Below are positions 29,848 through 38,481 of a DNA stretch of 64,000 bases, in pieces. The notes beneath the pieces are model-generated. The model had not been told where the DNA came from and did not search any database. It saw nothing but the letters and a program-made list of their open reading frames with translations. Source of the stretch: Amycolatopsis sp. NBC_01488 (GTDB taxonomy: Bacteria > Actinomycetota > Actinomycetes > Mycobacteriales > Pseudonocardiaceae); assembly GCF_036227105.1 (NCBI RefSeq), contig NZ_CP109434.1:563001-627000 (forward strand), in the 5' to 3' direction. The position numbers and the translations under genes are program-made. Position 1 is the first letter of the stretch; every line of letters starts with the position of its first letter.

Positions 29848-31451
29848 AGACTCTCGCTGCGGGGGTGGAGGGCAGCAACCCGCTCCTCAACATCCTGATC
29901 TTCGCCGCCTTCGTGGTCATCACGCTGGTGATCGTGTTCCGGGCCAGTCGCAACACGAAGACGGCGTCCGACTACTACGCCGCCGGCCGCGCGTTCACCG
30001 GTCCCCAGAACGGCATCGCGATCTCGGGCGACTACCTGTCGGCGGCGTCGTTCCTCGGCATCGCCGGCGCGATCGCCATCAACGGCTACGACGGCTTCCT
30101 GTATTCGATCGGCTTCCTGGTGGCGTGGCTCGTCGCGCTGCTGCTGGTCGCGGAACTGCTCCGCAACACGGGCAAGTTCACGATGGGCGACGTTCTCGCG
30201 TTCCGCATGAAGCAGCGCCCGGTGCGGGCCGCGGCCGCGACGTCGACGCTGATCGTGTCCTTCTTCTACCTGCTGGCGCAGATGGCCGGCGCCGGCGGTC
30301 TCGTGGCGCTGCTGCTCGGCATCGAAGGCAGTGGCGCGCAGGCACTGGTGATCGCCGTGGTCGGCGTGATCATGATCGCCTACGTCCTGATCGGCGGCAT
30401 GAAGGGCACCACCTGGGTGCAGATCATCAAGGCCGCGCTCCTGATCATCGGCGCGCTCGTGATCACGCTGTGGGTGCTCGGGAAGTACAACTTCAACTTC
30501 TCCAGCCTGCTGCAGGCCGCGGTCGACAAGGCGGGCAAGACGGGTGAGGCGCTGCTCGGGCCGGGCAAGCAGTACGGCGCCACCGGGACGTCCAAGCTGG
30601 ACTTCTTCTCCCTCGGCATCGCGCTGGTGCTGGGCACCGCGGGCCTGCCGCACGTCCTGATGCGCTTCTACACGGTGCCGACGGCTCGCGACGCTCGTCG
30701 CTCGGTGGTCTGGGCGATCGTGCTGATCGGCGTGTTCTACCTGTTCACGCTGGTCCTGGGTTACGGCGCGGGCGCGCTGGTCGGGCCGGAGGCGATCAAG
30801 AAGGCACCGGGCGGGGTCAACTCGGCCGCGCCGCTGCTCGCGCTCGAACTGGGCGGCCCGGTGCTGCTGGGCCTGATCTCCGCGGTCGCGTTCGCGACGA
30901 TCCTCGCGGTGGTCGCCGGCTTGACCATCACGGCGTCGGCGTCCTTCGCCCACGACGTCTACGCCAACGTCGTGAAGAAGGGCAAGGCGTCCCCGGACTC
31001 CGAGGTCAAGGTCGCCCGGCTGACCGCGGTGGTGATCGGCGCCCTCGCGATCGGCGGCGGCATCCTGGCCAACGGGCAGAACGTCGCGTTCCTGGTGGCG
31101 CTGGCCTTCGCGGTGGCGGCGTCGGCGAACCTGCCGACGATCCTGTATTCGCTGTTCTGGAAGCGGTTCAACACCCAGGGCGCGCTGTGGTCGATCTACG
31201 GCGGCCTGGCGATCACGATCGTGCTGATCGTGTTCTCGCCCGCGGTGTCCGGCAAGAGCACGTCGATGATCAAGACCGCCGATTTCGCGTGGTTCCCGCT
31301 GAGCAACCCGGGCCTCGTCTCGATCCCGGCGGCGTTCATCCTGGGCTGGCTGGGCACCATCCTGTCCAAGGAGCACAACGAGAAGAAGTACGCCGAGATG
31401 GAGGTCCGCTCCCTGACCGGCGCGGGCGCCGAAAAAGCCGTCGTCCACTGA
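29844..31451 (+). CDS. actP: Cation/acetate symporter (second, ActP-like)
   Basis: 535 residues, about 13 hydrophobic segments. Family marks: NTKTASDYYAAGRAFTGPQN, ISGDYLSAASFLGIAGAIAI, FFYLLAQMAGAGGLVALLLG, GTAGLPHVLMRFYTVPTARD and TITASASFAHDVYANVVKKG. With its DUF485 partner the arrangement equals yjcH-actP. Expected role is proton- or sodium-coupled acetate or pyruvate uptake. Followed by a strong bidirectional terminator. Confidence 0.88.
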   Translation: MKTLAAGVEGSNPLLNILIFAAFVVITLVIVFRASRNTKTASDYYAAGRAFTGPQNGIAISGDYLSAASFLGIAGAIAINGYDGFLYSIGFLVAWLVALLLVAELLRNTGKFTMGDVLAFRMKQRPVRAAAATSTLIVSFFYLLAQMAGAGGLVALLLGIEGSGAQALVIAVVGVIMIAYVLIGGMKGTTWVQIIKAALLIIGALVITLWVLGKYNFNFSSLLQAAVDKAGKTGEALLGPGKQYGATGTSKLDFFSLGIALVLGTAGLPHVLMRFYTVPTARDARRSVVWAIVLIGVFYLFTLVLGYGAGALVGPEAIKKAPGGVNSAAPLLALELGGPVLLGLISAVAFATILAVVAGLTITASASFAHDVYANVVKKGKASPDSEVKVARLTAVVIGALAIGGGILANGQNVAFLVALAFAVAASANLPTILYSLFWKRFNTQGALWSIYGGLAITIVLIVFSPAVSGKSTSMIKTADFAWFPLSNPGLVSIPAAFILGWLGTILSKEHNEKKYAEMEVRSLTGAGAEKAVVH

Positions 31452-31462
31452 GGACGCCGACA

Positions 31463-31511
31463 CCGAAGGCCGCCGCGAGGGTGTTCCCGATCCCCTCGCG
31501 GCGGCCTTCGG
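31463..31511. terminator. Bidirectional terminator
   Basis: A 19-bp perfect stem, CCGAAGGCCGCCGCGAGGG (31463-31481) with its complement at 31493-31511, loop 11 nt, between convergent stops at 31451 and 31515. Confidence 0.8.
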
Positions 31512-31514
31512 CCA

Positions 31515-32252
31515 TCAGTAAGGCAGTTTCCCCTCGGCGACGCCCGCGACAACCGCTTCGAACTGCTTCCGGACGTACTGCCACAGCCCGCCGCCGAGCG
31601 AGATCCTCGCCACCCCCAGTTCGGCGAGGCCGCCCAGGCCCGGGCTGCCCGGCCACGCGGGCGCGTTGACGGCGCCGCCGACCTCCTGCACGAACGCCGC
31701 GAGCACCTCGGGCGTGCGCAGGTGGATCGGGTAGACGCAGTCGGCGCCCGCCTCGAGGTACGCCCTCGCCCGGACGATGCCGTCGGCGAGGTGGTCCTTC
31801 GGGTCGACGCCGCGGAAGGAGTCGACCCGCGCGTTGATCACCAGGCCGTCGCCCGCCGCCTGGCGCAGGGCGGCGATCCGCTCCGCCTGCTCGGCCACCG
31901 GCCGCACGTCGCCGGTGGCGTGGTCGGTGTCCTCGAAGTTGCAGCCGACGGCACCCGCGTCGAGCAGCCGGCCCGCCAGCTCGGCGCCGGACAGGCCGTA
32001 GCCCGACTCGGCGTCGACGGTCACCGGGACACCGACGGCCTTGGCGATCCGCGCGGCGGCGGCGAACATCTCGTCGGCCGGGGCCCGCTCGCCGTCGGGG
32101 AAGCCGAGCGCGGACGCCACGGCGACCGAGCTGGTCGCCACGACCGGGAACCCCGCGGCCTCGACGAGCTTCGCGGTGTCGGCGTCCCACACGTTCGGCA
32201 GCACCAGCGGCTTGCCGGGGACGTGCAGCGCCTTGAGCGCGGCGGCGCTCAC
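31515..32252 (-). CDS. Isocitrate lyase/phosphoenolpyruvate mutase superfamily protein
   Basis: 245 residues from GTG 32252. PLVLPNVWDADTAKLVEAAG and ATSSVAVASALGFPDGE open the barrel, VTVDAESGYGLSG carries the metal-type acidic residues, and GCNFEDTDH the following strand. The KKCGH lyase loop of isocitrate lyase is absent, so it belongs to the small PEP-mutase/oxaloacetate-hydrolase-like branch. It could cleave or hydrolyse a 2-hydroxy or oxo-dicarboxylate. Coupled to the AhpD-like gene by GTGA overlap. Confidence 0.85.
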   Translation of the reverse strand: MSAAALKALHVPGKPLVLPNVWDADTAKLVEAAGFPVVATSSVAVASALGFPDGERAPADEMFAAAARIAKAVGVPVTVDAESGYGLSGAELAGRLLDAGAVGCNFEDTDHATGDVRPVAEQAERIAALRQAAGDGLVINARVDSFRGVDPKDHLADGIVRARAYLEAGADCVYPIHLRTPEVLAAFVQEVGGAVNAPAWPGSPGLGGLAELGVARISLGGGLWQYVRKQFEAVVAGVAEGKLPY

Positions 32253-32710
32253 GCGTCGCGCTTCGGGAGCGGACTGTGGCTGGTCACGGCCATGCGGTTC
32301 CAGCTGTTGATCGCGATGACCTCCCAGGCGATCGCGCGGTACTGGTCCTCGGTCAGCACCTTCGTCGCCTGCTCGTAGACGTCGTCGGGCACGCTCTGCG
32401 TCGCCGACAGCTTGGTCATCGCCTCGGTGAGGACGAGCGCGGCCTCTTCCTCTTCGGTGAACAGGTCGGTCTCGCGCCAGCCGTCGAGCACGAACAGCCG
32501 GCGGGCCGACTCGCCCAGCTCGAGGGCGTCGCGGCTGTGCATGTCGAGGCAGTACGCGCAGCCGTTGAGCTGGGAGGCCCGCATCTTCACCAGCTCGAGC
32601 AGCTTCGGGTCGACGCCCGCGTTCGCGGCGGCCTTGTTCACCTCGGCCTGCAGGTTGGCCATCGCCTGGTAGATCTCGGGCGCGCGCCCGAGTCCGATTC
32701 GCTTCGTCAT
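32249..32710 (-). CDS. AhpD-like carboxymuconolactone decarboxylase family protein
   Basis: 153 residues. The redox core is intact: ASQLNGCAYCLDMHSRDALE with the C-x-x-C pair and the following His, as in AhpD-type peroxidase components. ATG at 32710 begins MTKRIGLGRAPEIYQ. First gene of a two-gene operon with the PEP-mutase-like gene, divergent from the MocR regulator with 46 bp between starts. Probably reduces peroxides or acts in a small-molecule redox step. Confidence 0.88.
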   Translation of the reverse strand: MTKRIGLGRAPEIYQAMANLQAEVNKAAANAGVDPKLLELVKMRASQLNGCAYCLDMHSRDALELGESARRLFVLDGWRETDLFTEEEEAALVLTEAMTKLSATQSVPDDVYEQATKVLTEDQYRAIAWEVIAINSWNRMAVTSHSPLPKRDA

Positions 32711-32730
32711 GACATCCACGCTAGTCCGAA

Positions 32731-32751
32731 CTGGTCCACGGGTATGGTCCA
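32731..32751. promoter_or_regulatory. Direct repeats TGGTCCA, candidate MocR site
   Basis: TGGTCCA at 32732-32738 and 32745-32751 (13-bp period), in the 46-bp divergent intergenic space. MocR/PdxR regulators bind direct repeats of this kind. A related TAGTCC lies at 32722. Confidence 0.45.
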
Positions 32752-32756
32752 GTCGT

Positions 32757-34127
32757 ATGACGGATTCGTGGTCCAGTTCCGGGCTCGACGTCCACCTCGG
32801 CTGGCAGCCTTCGACCGGCCGGAGCGGTCTCGCGGCGGCGATCCGCGCGGCCATCCGCGAGGGCCGGTGGCAGGCGGGCGCGGCGGTGCCCTCGACCCGG
32901 TCCCTGGCGCACGACCTGGGCGTCGCGCGCGGCACGGTCACGCGGGTGTACGCCGACCTGGCCGCCGAGGGGTACCTGCGCACGGCCCAGGGCGCGCCGA
33001 CCCGCGTGGCGACCGCGGGATCCCTGCCGCAGTCCGCGCCGCGACAGGCGCCCCGCGAGCCGGCGCCGCGCTGGGACCTGCGGCCGGGACGCCCGGACCT
33101 GACGGCGTTCCCGCGCCAGGCGTGGATCACCGCGACCCGGCGTGCCCTGCTGCGGACCCCGGCGGCGGCGTTCGGCTACGAGTCCGAGTTGGGCGCGCCC
33201 GAGCTGCGGGACACCCTCGCCGGCTACCTCGCCCGCGCCCGCGGGGTGGTCGCCGACCCGGCGCGGATCGTGGTGTGCCAGGGGTATTCGCACGCCATCG
33301 CGGTGCTGTCCCGGGCCCTCGCCGGGCTGGGCGTCGGCGAAATGGCGTTCGAAAACCCGTCGCAGGCGATGTACCGCTCGATCGCGGCGGCCCAGGGCCA
33401 GCGGGTCACCGGCGTCCCGGTCGACGAGCACGGCCTCGACGTGTCCGCTTTGGACAGTCCGGCGGTGGTCGTGACGGCGGCACACCAGTTCCCCACGGGC
33501 GTCACGCTGGCCCCGCACCGCCGCGCGGCACTGACCCGCTCGGGCGCGATCATCCTGGAAGACGACTACGACGGCGAGTTCCGCTTCGACCGCCAGCAGG
33601 TCGGGGCACTGCAGGCGCTGGCTCCGGAGCGGGTGGTGTACGCGGGCACGGCGAGCAAGGCCCTGGCGCCGTCCCTGCGGCTGGCGTGGCTGGTGCTGCC
33701 GCGGACGCTGGTGGAGCCGGTCCGCGCGGCGATGGCCGACAGCGGCACCCGCCCGGCGGTGCCGGACCAGCTGGCCCTGGCCGAGCTGATCGACTCGGGT
33801 GCGTACGACCAGCACGTCCGCCGCAGCCGGGCGGAGTACCGCTCCCGCCGCGCCCGGCTCTTGGCGGCCCTGCCGGACTCGGTGCGCCCGCAGGGCATCG
33901 CGGCGGGCCTGCACCTGCTGCTGCGCCTGCCCCCGGACGGCCCCTCGGAGGCAACGGCCCTGGCGGCCTGCCGCCGCCGCGCGATCGGCATCGAGGGCCT
34001 GGCGGGCTACTGGATGGACGCCAACCGCCCCGGCGGCCTGATAGTCGGCTACGCGGCAACCCCGAAACACGCGTTCGCCGGCGCAGTCCAAACCCTGACC
34101 GAGGCCCTCTGGGAAATAACCGCCTGA
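32757..34127 (+). CDS. MocR-type (GntR-aminotransferase) transcriptional regulator
   Basis: 456 residues from ATG 32757. Residues ~15-85 are a GntR winged helix (LAAAIRAAIREGRWQAG, LGVARGTVTRVYADLAAEGY). The rest is a class I aminotransferase fold with FGYESELGAPELRDTLAGYL, the DDYDGEFRF stretch and the PLP lysine in YAGTASKALAPSLRLAW. MocR proteins sense PLP or an amino compound. Its divergent position to the AhpD/PEP-mutase-like pair suggests it controls them. There is almost no leader, so it may be translated from a leaderless transcript. Confidence 0.9.
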   Translation: MTDSWSSSGLDVHLGWQPSTGRSGLAAAIRAAIREGRWQAGAAVPSTRSLAHDLGVARGTVTRVYADLAAEGYLRTAQGAPTRVATAGSLPQSAPRQAPREPAPRWDLRPGRPDLTAFPRQAWITATRRALLRTPAAAFGYESELGAPELRDTLAGYLARARGVVADPARIVVCQGYSHAIAVLSRALAGLGVGEMAFENPSQAMYRSIAAAQGQRVTGVPVDEHGLDVSALDSPAVVVTAAHQFPTGVTLAPHRRAALTRSGAIILEDDYDGEFRFDRQQVGALQALAPERVVYAGTASKALAPSLRLAWLVLPRTLVEPVRAAMADSGTRPAVPDQLALAELIDSGAYDQHVRRSRAEYRSRRARLLAALPDSVRPQGIAAGLHLLLRLPPDGPSEATALAACRRRAIGIEGLAGYWMDANRPGGLIVGYAATPKHAFAGAVQTLTEALWEITA

Positions 34128-34140
34128 CCTCCCCACTCCC

Positions 34141-34370
34141 GCCCCCAATCACGCGAGATCCGGCTCAGCTCACGCGACTCCCGCCCCCAACCACGCGAGA
34201 TCCGGCTCAGCTAACGCGACTCCCGCCCCCAACCACGCGAGTCGTCCACCCAGGCACGCGAGTCGACCCTTCAATCACGCGAGTCGACCTTCCCATCACA
34301 CGTGATGCCCCTCCAATCACGCGAGATGCCCTCTCAATCACACGTGATGCCTTCCCAATCACGCGAGATG
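34141..34370. repeat. Degenerate array of ATCACGCGAG / ATCACACGTGAT units
   Basis: About 230 bp of noncoding sequence with eleven copies of a core (A/C)ACGCGA or CACACGTGA, spaced roughly 18-31 bp. Early units alternate AATCACGCGAGATCC and GCTCACGCGACTCC; later ones read AATCACGCGAGTCG, then alternate AATCACGCGAGATGCC with ATCACACGTGATGCC, the latter a perfect 12-bp palindrome. It fills the gap between the convergent MocR and cyclophilin genes. No ORF fits it. Confidence 0.7.
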
Positions 34371-34402
34371 CCGCGGGCCGCCCCACCCGGAACGGCCCGC
34401 GG
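34371..34402. terminator. Terminator of the cyclophilin gene
   Basis: Perfect 10-bp stem CCGCGGGCCG (34371-34380) with CGGCCCGCGG (34393-34402), loop 12 nt, 7 bp past the cyclophilin stop. Confidence 0.65.
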
Positions 34403-34408
34403 TCGCCG

Positions 34409-35134
34409 TCAGAACCAGCAGTCGGGCCGAACGCGGAGCAGTTCCGTCCGCAGCACCGGCGTCCCGTCGACCGGGGCCGGGTCGTCCGCCGTCGGCTGGA
34501 TCCCGCCGGCTGCCACCTTGTCGAGCGTCTTCAGCCCCTCGGCTCCGACCGTGCCGAACACCGTGTAGTTCGGCCGCAGCGCGGAATCGCCGTACACGAC
34601 GAAGAACTGCGAACCATTCGTGTTCGGTCCCGCGTTGGCCATCGCCAGCAGCCCGCGCGCGTAGACCTTGCGCGCCCCGGTCGGGTCGGTCGGCGACGGC
34701 GGCAGGTTCACCGGCAGCTCGTCCTTGTACTGGTAGCCCGGCCCGCCCTCGCCGGTCGCCGTCGGGTCACCGCACTGCAGGACCTTCAACGTCGGGTACG
34801 CGGTGAGCCGGTGGCACACGGTGTGGTCGTAGAACCGGTGCCGCGCGAGGTGCAGGAAGCTCTGCACGGTGCACGGTGCCTCCGCGCGGTCGAGCCGCAG
34901 CGGCAGCGCGCCCTGGCTGGTCGGGATCGCGACGTCGACCTTGCCGTGGCTCGGCGTGTGCCGCGGGTCGGGCGGCAGCGGCACCGGCCGCGCCGGCGGT
35001 TCGTCCGGTGTCTCGGTGTACTGGCACGGCCCGTGCGTCGCCTTCGGCGGTGGCGCGTCGGCCGCGGTGGCGACGCCGTTGCCCGCCACGAACAACGCGC
35101 CCGCCGCAAGCGCGGTGACCAGTGTCTTCCTCAT
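34409..35134 (-). CDS. Secreted cyclophilin-type peptidyl-prolyl isomerase
   Basis: 241 residues from ATG 35134. A Sec signal (MRKTLVTALAAGALFVAG ... ATAADA) precedes a Pro-rich spacer and a cyclophilin domain: FYDHTVCHRLTAYPTLKVLQ, GDPTATGEGGPGYQYKDELP, GLLAMANAGPNTNGSQFFV and NYTVFGTVGAEGLKTLDKVA. The Arg of the catalytic H-R pair is present (CHRLT). It folds proline-containing exported proteins outside the membrane. Cys pairs may be disulfides. Confidence 0.9.
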   Translation of the reverse strand: MRKTLVTALAAGALFVAGNGVATAADAPPPKATHGPCQYTETPDEPPARPVPLPPDPRHTPSHGKVDVAIPTSQGALPLRLDRAEAPCTVQSFLHLARHRFYDHTVCHRLTAYPTLKVLQCGDPTATGEGGPGYQYKDELPVNLPPSPTDPTGARKVYARGLLAMANAGPNTNGSQFFVVYGDSALRPNYTVFGTVGAEGLKTLDKVAAGGIQPTADDPAPVDGTPVLRTELLRVRPDCWF

Positions 35135-35406
35135 GCTGCACGCCCTCCCAGTGATCGCCCGGTTCCGGAGCGCTCCGCAGTCTAGGGCGCGGCCCCGACA
35201 ACAAGAACCGGCGAAAGTCGCCCGTGTCACGCGGACGGGTGAACCTCGACGCCGGAACCCCGAAATTGTCGGACCCCCTCCGCACGATGGTCAGCACGCG
35301 GCAAACCCGCCGCACCCGAAGGGAGAGCATCATGGAAATCCGGCGAAGACCCGTTGCCGTGGCAAGGTTTCTGCTCACGCGGCTCGCGGCAGTGGCCCGG
35401 ACCGCC
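35135..35406. other. Intergenic region with promoter-like signal and orphan start codon
   Basis: 272 bp between two minus-strand genes. On the plus strand there is AATTGTCGGACCCCCTCCGC (about 35264), then GAAGGGAGAGCATCATG at 35318-35334, a strong ribosome site with ATG 35332. The reading frame continues only antisense into meaB without protein-like composition. It may be the promoter and 5' stub of a lost gene. Confidence 0.3.
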
Positions 35407-36372
35407 CTACTCCCGCAGGTCCGCGATCAGCTCGTCGGCGGCGGCGAACGGATCGATCTCCCGCGCGACGACACGCTCGGCCACTCCGGCCAGCCGTCCC
35501 CCGCCGCGGAGATCGGCCAGCTCGGCCCGCAGCCTCCGCACGGCGATGGCCTCGACCTCGTCGCGTGCCCGCGCCACCCGGCGCCGGGCCAGCTCGTCGT
35601 GCTCCACCAGCCAGTCGTGGTGCGCCGCCAGCGCCCGCACGACCTCGCCGACGCCCTCGCCCTTCGCCGCGACCGTCCGCACGATCGGCTGGCGCCAGCT
35701 CGCGCCCCGGATCTCGCGGCGCGCCAGCGAAATCATCTGCTTGAGGTCGTGCACCGTCGCGTCCGCGCCCTCGCGGTCGGCCTTGTTCACGACGAAGACG
35801 TCGGCGATCTCCAGCACCCCGGCCTTCGCGGCCTGGATCCCGTCGCCCATCCCCGGCGCGAGCAGCACCACGGTGGTGTCGGCCAGCTTCACGACGTCCA
35901 CTTCGGACTGTCCGACGCCGACGGTTTCGATCAGCACCACGTCGAAGCCGGCGGCGTCGAGCACGCGCACCGCCTGCGGGGTCGCCCACGACAGCCCGCC
36001 GAGGTGGCCACGGGTGGCCATCGAGCGGATGAACACGCCCGGGTCGGTGGCGTGCTCGGTCATCCGGATCCGGTCGCCGAGCAGCGCCCCGCCCGAAAAC
36101 GGCGAAGACGGGTCGATCGCGAGCACCCCGACCCGCTTGCCCTCCGCGCGCAACGCGGTGAGCAGCGCCGAGGTCGAGGTCGACTTACCGACGCCGGGCG
36201 GACCGGTGAGCCCGACGACCCGCGCCCGCCCGGTGTGCGGGGTCAGCGCCCGCGCGATCTCGGCGACGCGGGGGTGGGCGTCCTCGACGAGCGAGAGCAG
36301 CCGCGCGACGGCACGGGGCTGCCCGTCCCGCGCGCGGCCGACCAGGTCGTCGAGGTCGAGTGTTCCGGCCAC
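35407..36372 (-). CDS. meaB: Methylmalonyl-CoA mutase-associated GTPase MeaB
   Basis: 321 residues from GTG 36372. G3E-family P-loop GPPGVGKST is at 57-65, followed by IDPSSPFSGGALLGDRIRM, the base segment MATRGHLGGLS, VLIETVGVGQSEVD (Walker B) and VVNKADREGAD (NKxD). MeaB protects and reloads adenosylcobalamin mutases such as methylmalonyl- or ethylmalonyl-CoA mutase. It directly abuts the thiolase stop codon (TAG then GTG), so both are co-transcribed. No mutase gene is in the window. Confidence 0.93.
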   Translation of the reverse strand: MAGTLDLDDLVGRARDGQPRAVARLLSLVEDAHPRVAEIARALTPHTGRARVVGLTGPPGVGKSTSTSALLTALRAEGKRVGVLAIDPSSPFSGGALLGDRIRMTEHATDPGVFIRSMATRGHLGGLSWATPQAVRVLDAAGFDVVLIETVGVGQSEVDVVKLADTTVVLLAPGMGDGIQAAKAGVLEIADVFVVNKADREGADATVHDLKQMISLARREIRGASWRQPIVRTVAAKGEGVGEVVRALAAHHDWLVEHDELARRRVARARDEVEAIAVRRLRAELADLRGGGRLAGVAERVVAREIDPFAAADELIADLRE

Positions 36373-37560
36373 CTACGCGGACGGCACCCGCAGCAGGAGG
36401 GCATCGCCCTGACCGCCGCCACCGCACAGCGCGGCCGCGCCGAGGCCGCCACCGCGGCGGCGCAGCTCATGGATCAGGTGCACGGCCAGGCGAGCCCCGG
36501 AGGCGCCGATCGGGTGGCCGAGCGCGATGGCCCCGCCGTTGACGTTGACCTTCTCCGGGTCGAGGCCGAGCTTCTCGGTGGAGACGAGCCCGACCGCGGC
36601 GAAGGCCTCGTTGATCTCGACGAGGTCGAGCGCGTCGGCGCCCAGGTTCGCCTTGGCCAGCGCGGCGAGGATGGCGTTCGACGGCTGCTCGTGCAGGCTC
36701 GCGTCCGGCCCGGAGACGACGCCGTGTGCGCCGATCTCGGCAAGGGGCGTGAGGCCGAGTTCCTCGGCCTTCGCCTTGCTGGCCACGACGACTGCGGCGG
36801 CACCGTCGGAGATCTGCGAGGCCGAGCCCGCGGTGATCGTGCCGTCGGAGGCGAAGGCGGGGCGCAGCTTGGCGAGGCCTTCGGCGGTGGTGTCGGCGCG
36901 GACGCCCTCGTCGGTGTCGAAGACGACCGGGTCGCCCTTGCGCTGCGGGATGGCGACCGGCGCGATTTCGTCGGCGAAGTAGCCGTTCTTGATCGCCTCG
37001 GCGGCGCGCTGGTGGGAGCTGGCGGAGAACGCGTCCTGCTGCTCGCGGGTGAGGCCGTAGCGGGAGTTGTACTTCTCCGTCGAGGCACCCATGGCGACCT
37101 GGTCGAAGGCGCAGAAGAGCCCGTCGTAGGCCATGTGATCGACGAGCGTCGTGTCGCCGTACTTGAAGCCGGAGCGCGACTTGGGCAGCAGGTGCGGCGC
37201 CTGGGTCATCGACTCCTGGCCGCCCGCGACGACGAGGTCGAACTCGCCGGCCCGGATGAGCTGGTCGGCGAGCGCGATGGCGTCGAGGCCGGAGAGGCAG
37301 ACCTTGTTGATCGTCAGGGCGGGCACGCTCATCGGGATGCCCGCGGCGACCGCGGCCTGGCGGGCCGGGATCTGGCCGGCGCCCGCGGTGAGCACCTGGC
37401 CCATGATCGTGTACTGCACCGCGTCCGGGGCGACCCCGGCGCGTTCGAGGGCCGCCTTGATCGCGACCCCGCCGAGCTGCGCCCCCGTGAAGTCCTTGAG
37501 GGATCCGAGCAAGCGCCCGATCGGCGTACGGGCGGCACCCAGGATCACGGAACCGGACAC
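36373..37560 (-). CDS. Acetyl-CoA acetyltransferase (thiolase)
   Basis: 395 residues from GTG 37560, chosen because GGAGG lies 5 bp upstream and the length equals the family norm; an ATG at 37584 lacks a ribosome site. Catalytic residues are intact: nucleophile Cys88 in [21 protein letters not shown] (His near 350) and the second Cys in CGGGGQGDA near 380. It condenses two acetyl-CoA or cleaves 3-ketoacyl-CoA. Operon with meaB links it to acetoacetyl-CoA supply for the Ccr/ethylmalonyl-CoA route. Confidence 0.93.
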   Translation of the reverse strand: MSGSVILGAARTPIGRLLGSLKDFTGAQLGGVAIKAALERAGVAPDAVQYTIMGQVLTAGAGQIPARQAAVAAGIPMSVPALTINKVCLSGLDAIALADQLIRAGEFDLVVAGGQESMTQAPHLLPKSRSGFKYGDTTLVDHMAYDGLFCAFDQVAMGASTEKYNSRYGLTREQQDAFSASSHQRAAEAIKNGYFADEIAPVAIPQRKGDPVVFDTDEGVRADTTAEGLAKLRPAFASDGTITAGSASQISDGAAAVVVASKAKAEELGLTPLAEIGAHGVVSGPDASLHEQPSNAILAALAKANLGADALDLVEINEAFAAVGLVSTEKLGLDPEKVNVNGGAIALGHPIGASGARLAVHLIHELRRRGGGLGAAALCGGGGQGDALLLRVPSA

Positions 37561-37697
37561 GGCGTCCTCCAAGCTTCGGCGCATGGGCAGTTTTTCCGAC
37601 CATACCCGGAGGGCGGGCTTCTTGATGGAGCCAGTGTGAGGCGGGGCACGCGACGATTCGGGGTCGACGCCAGTCGGGAGCGCCCTATCCTGCCCCC

Positions 37698-38153
37698 ATG
37701 AATGACGCCCTGCGGCCGTTCGTGACGGCCATCGACCACGTCGGCATCGCGGTCCCGGACCTGGACGCGGCCATCGAGTTCCACCGCGCGCACTTCGGCC
37801 TGGAAGTGGCGCACGAGGAGGTGAACGAGGAGCAGGGAGTGCGCGAGGCGATGCTGCGCGCGCCCGGCACGGCGGGCACGGAGACGCAGATCCAGCTGCT
37901 GGCCCCGCTGCGCGACGACTCGGCGATCGGCAAGTTCCTGGCCAAGAGCGGCCCGGGGCTGCAGCAGCTGGCGTACCGCGTGTCCGATGTGGACGCAGCG
38001 GCGGCGGCCCTGCGCGAACAGGGTCTGCGCCTGCTGTACGAGGCGGCGAAGCGCGGAACGTCGAACAGCCGGGTGAACTTCGTCCACCCGAAGGACGCGG
38101 GCGGCGTCCTGGTGGAGCTGGTCGAGCCGGCCAAGGACGGCGCGGCGCACTGA
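37698..38153 (+). CDS. mce: Methylmalonyl-CoA epimerase
   Basis: 151 residues, a two-module VOC fold. [20 protein letters not shown] gives the first metal His14; the Gln/Glu ligands lie in [10 protein letters not shown] and [23 protein letters not shown] begins the second module with the His replaced as QLAY. It interconverts (S)- and (R)-methylmalonyl-CoA. Divergent from the thiolase-meaB operon across 137 bp, so the three genes make one functional unit. Confidence 0.88.
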   Translation: MNDALRPFVTAIDHVGIAVPDLDAAIEFHRAHFGLEVAHEEVNEEQGVREAMLRAPGTAGTETQIQLLAPLRDDSAIGKFLAKSGPGLQQLAYRVSDVDAAAAALREQGLRLLYEAAKRGTSNSRVNFVHPKDAGGVLVELVEPAKDGAAH

Positions 38154-38481
38154 CCGCCGAACCCGTTCCGGCGCACCAACTCCGGCGCGAGGAACTGCAC
38201 GCCCGTGACAAACGGCGGGGCGGGGCGGGGCGGGGCGGGGCGGGGCGGGGCGGGGCGGGGCGGGGCGGGGCGGGGCGGGGCGGGGCGGGGCGGGGCGGGG
38301 AAGTATGTCCCGAACCGCCGACAGCCGCCACGACACCGGGCTCGCCACCACAGCGAGCGCGCCACCACAGCGAGCTCGACGATGCCGAGGCTCGTCGGCG
38401 CACGTTCCCTGCAATACGCCGGCGAAGTCAGGCCGCGCCAGCCGCGGCCGATCGGCAGCACCAGGCCGACCCCCTACGCCC
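38154..38481. other. Convergent intergenic region around the pentamer tract
   Basis: 328 bp without a gene. Besides the (CGGGG)17 tract it contains a second short duplication, CGCCACCACAGCGAGC, twice at about 38342-38375 with an 18-bp period. No hairpin terminator was evident. Confidence 0.5.
38216..38300. repeat. (CGGGG)17 microsatellite
   Basis: Seventeen perfect tandem CGGGG pentamers, 85 bp, 62 bp beyond the epimerase stop and in front of the convergent TetR gene. G-rich on the plus strand with G4 runs, hence strong G-quadruplex potential. It makes long Pro/Ala/Arg open frames on the minus strand that are not genes. The copy number may vary between strains. Confidence 0.95.

Noticed and set aside
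34141..34370. CRISPR array
   Set aside because: Units are about 10-16 bp and degenerate, spacing is irregular and there are no unique spacers or cas genes.
35224..37701. 825-codon plus-strand frame spanning meaB and the thiolase
   Set aside because: It runs antisense through two intact enzymes and their junction and has no protein-like features. Only its first ~25 codons, behind a ribosome site, were kept as a remark.
37685..38461. Minus-strand Pro-rich frames through the CGGGG tract
   Set aside because: They are translations of a pentamer microsatellite and of the antisense of the epimerase gene.
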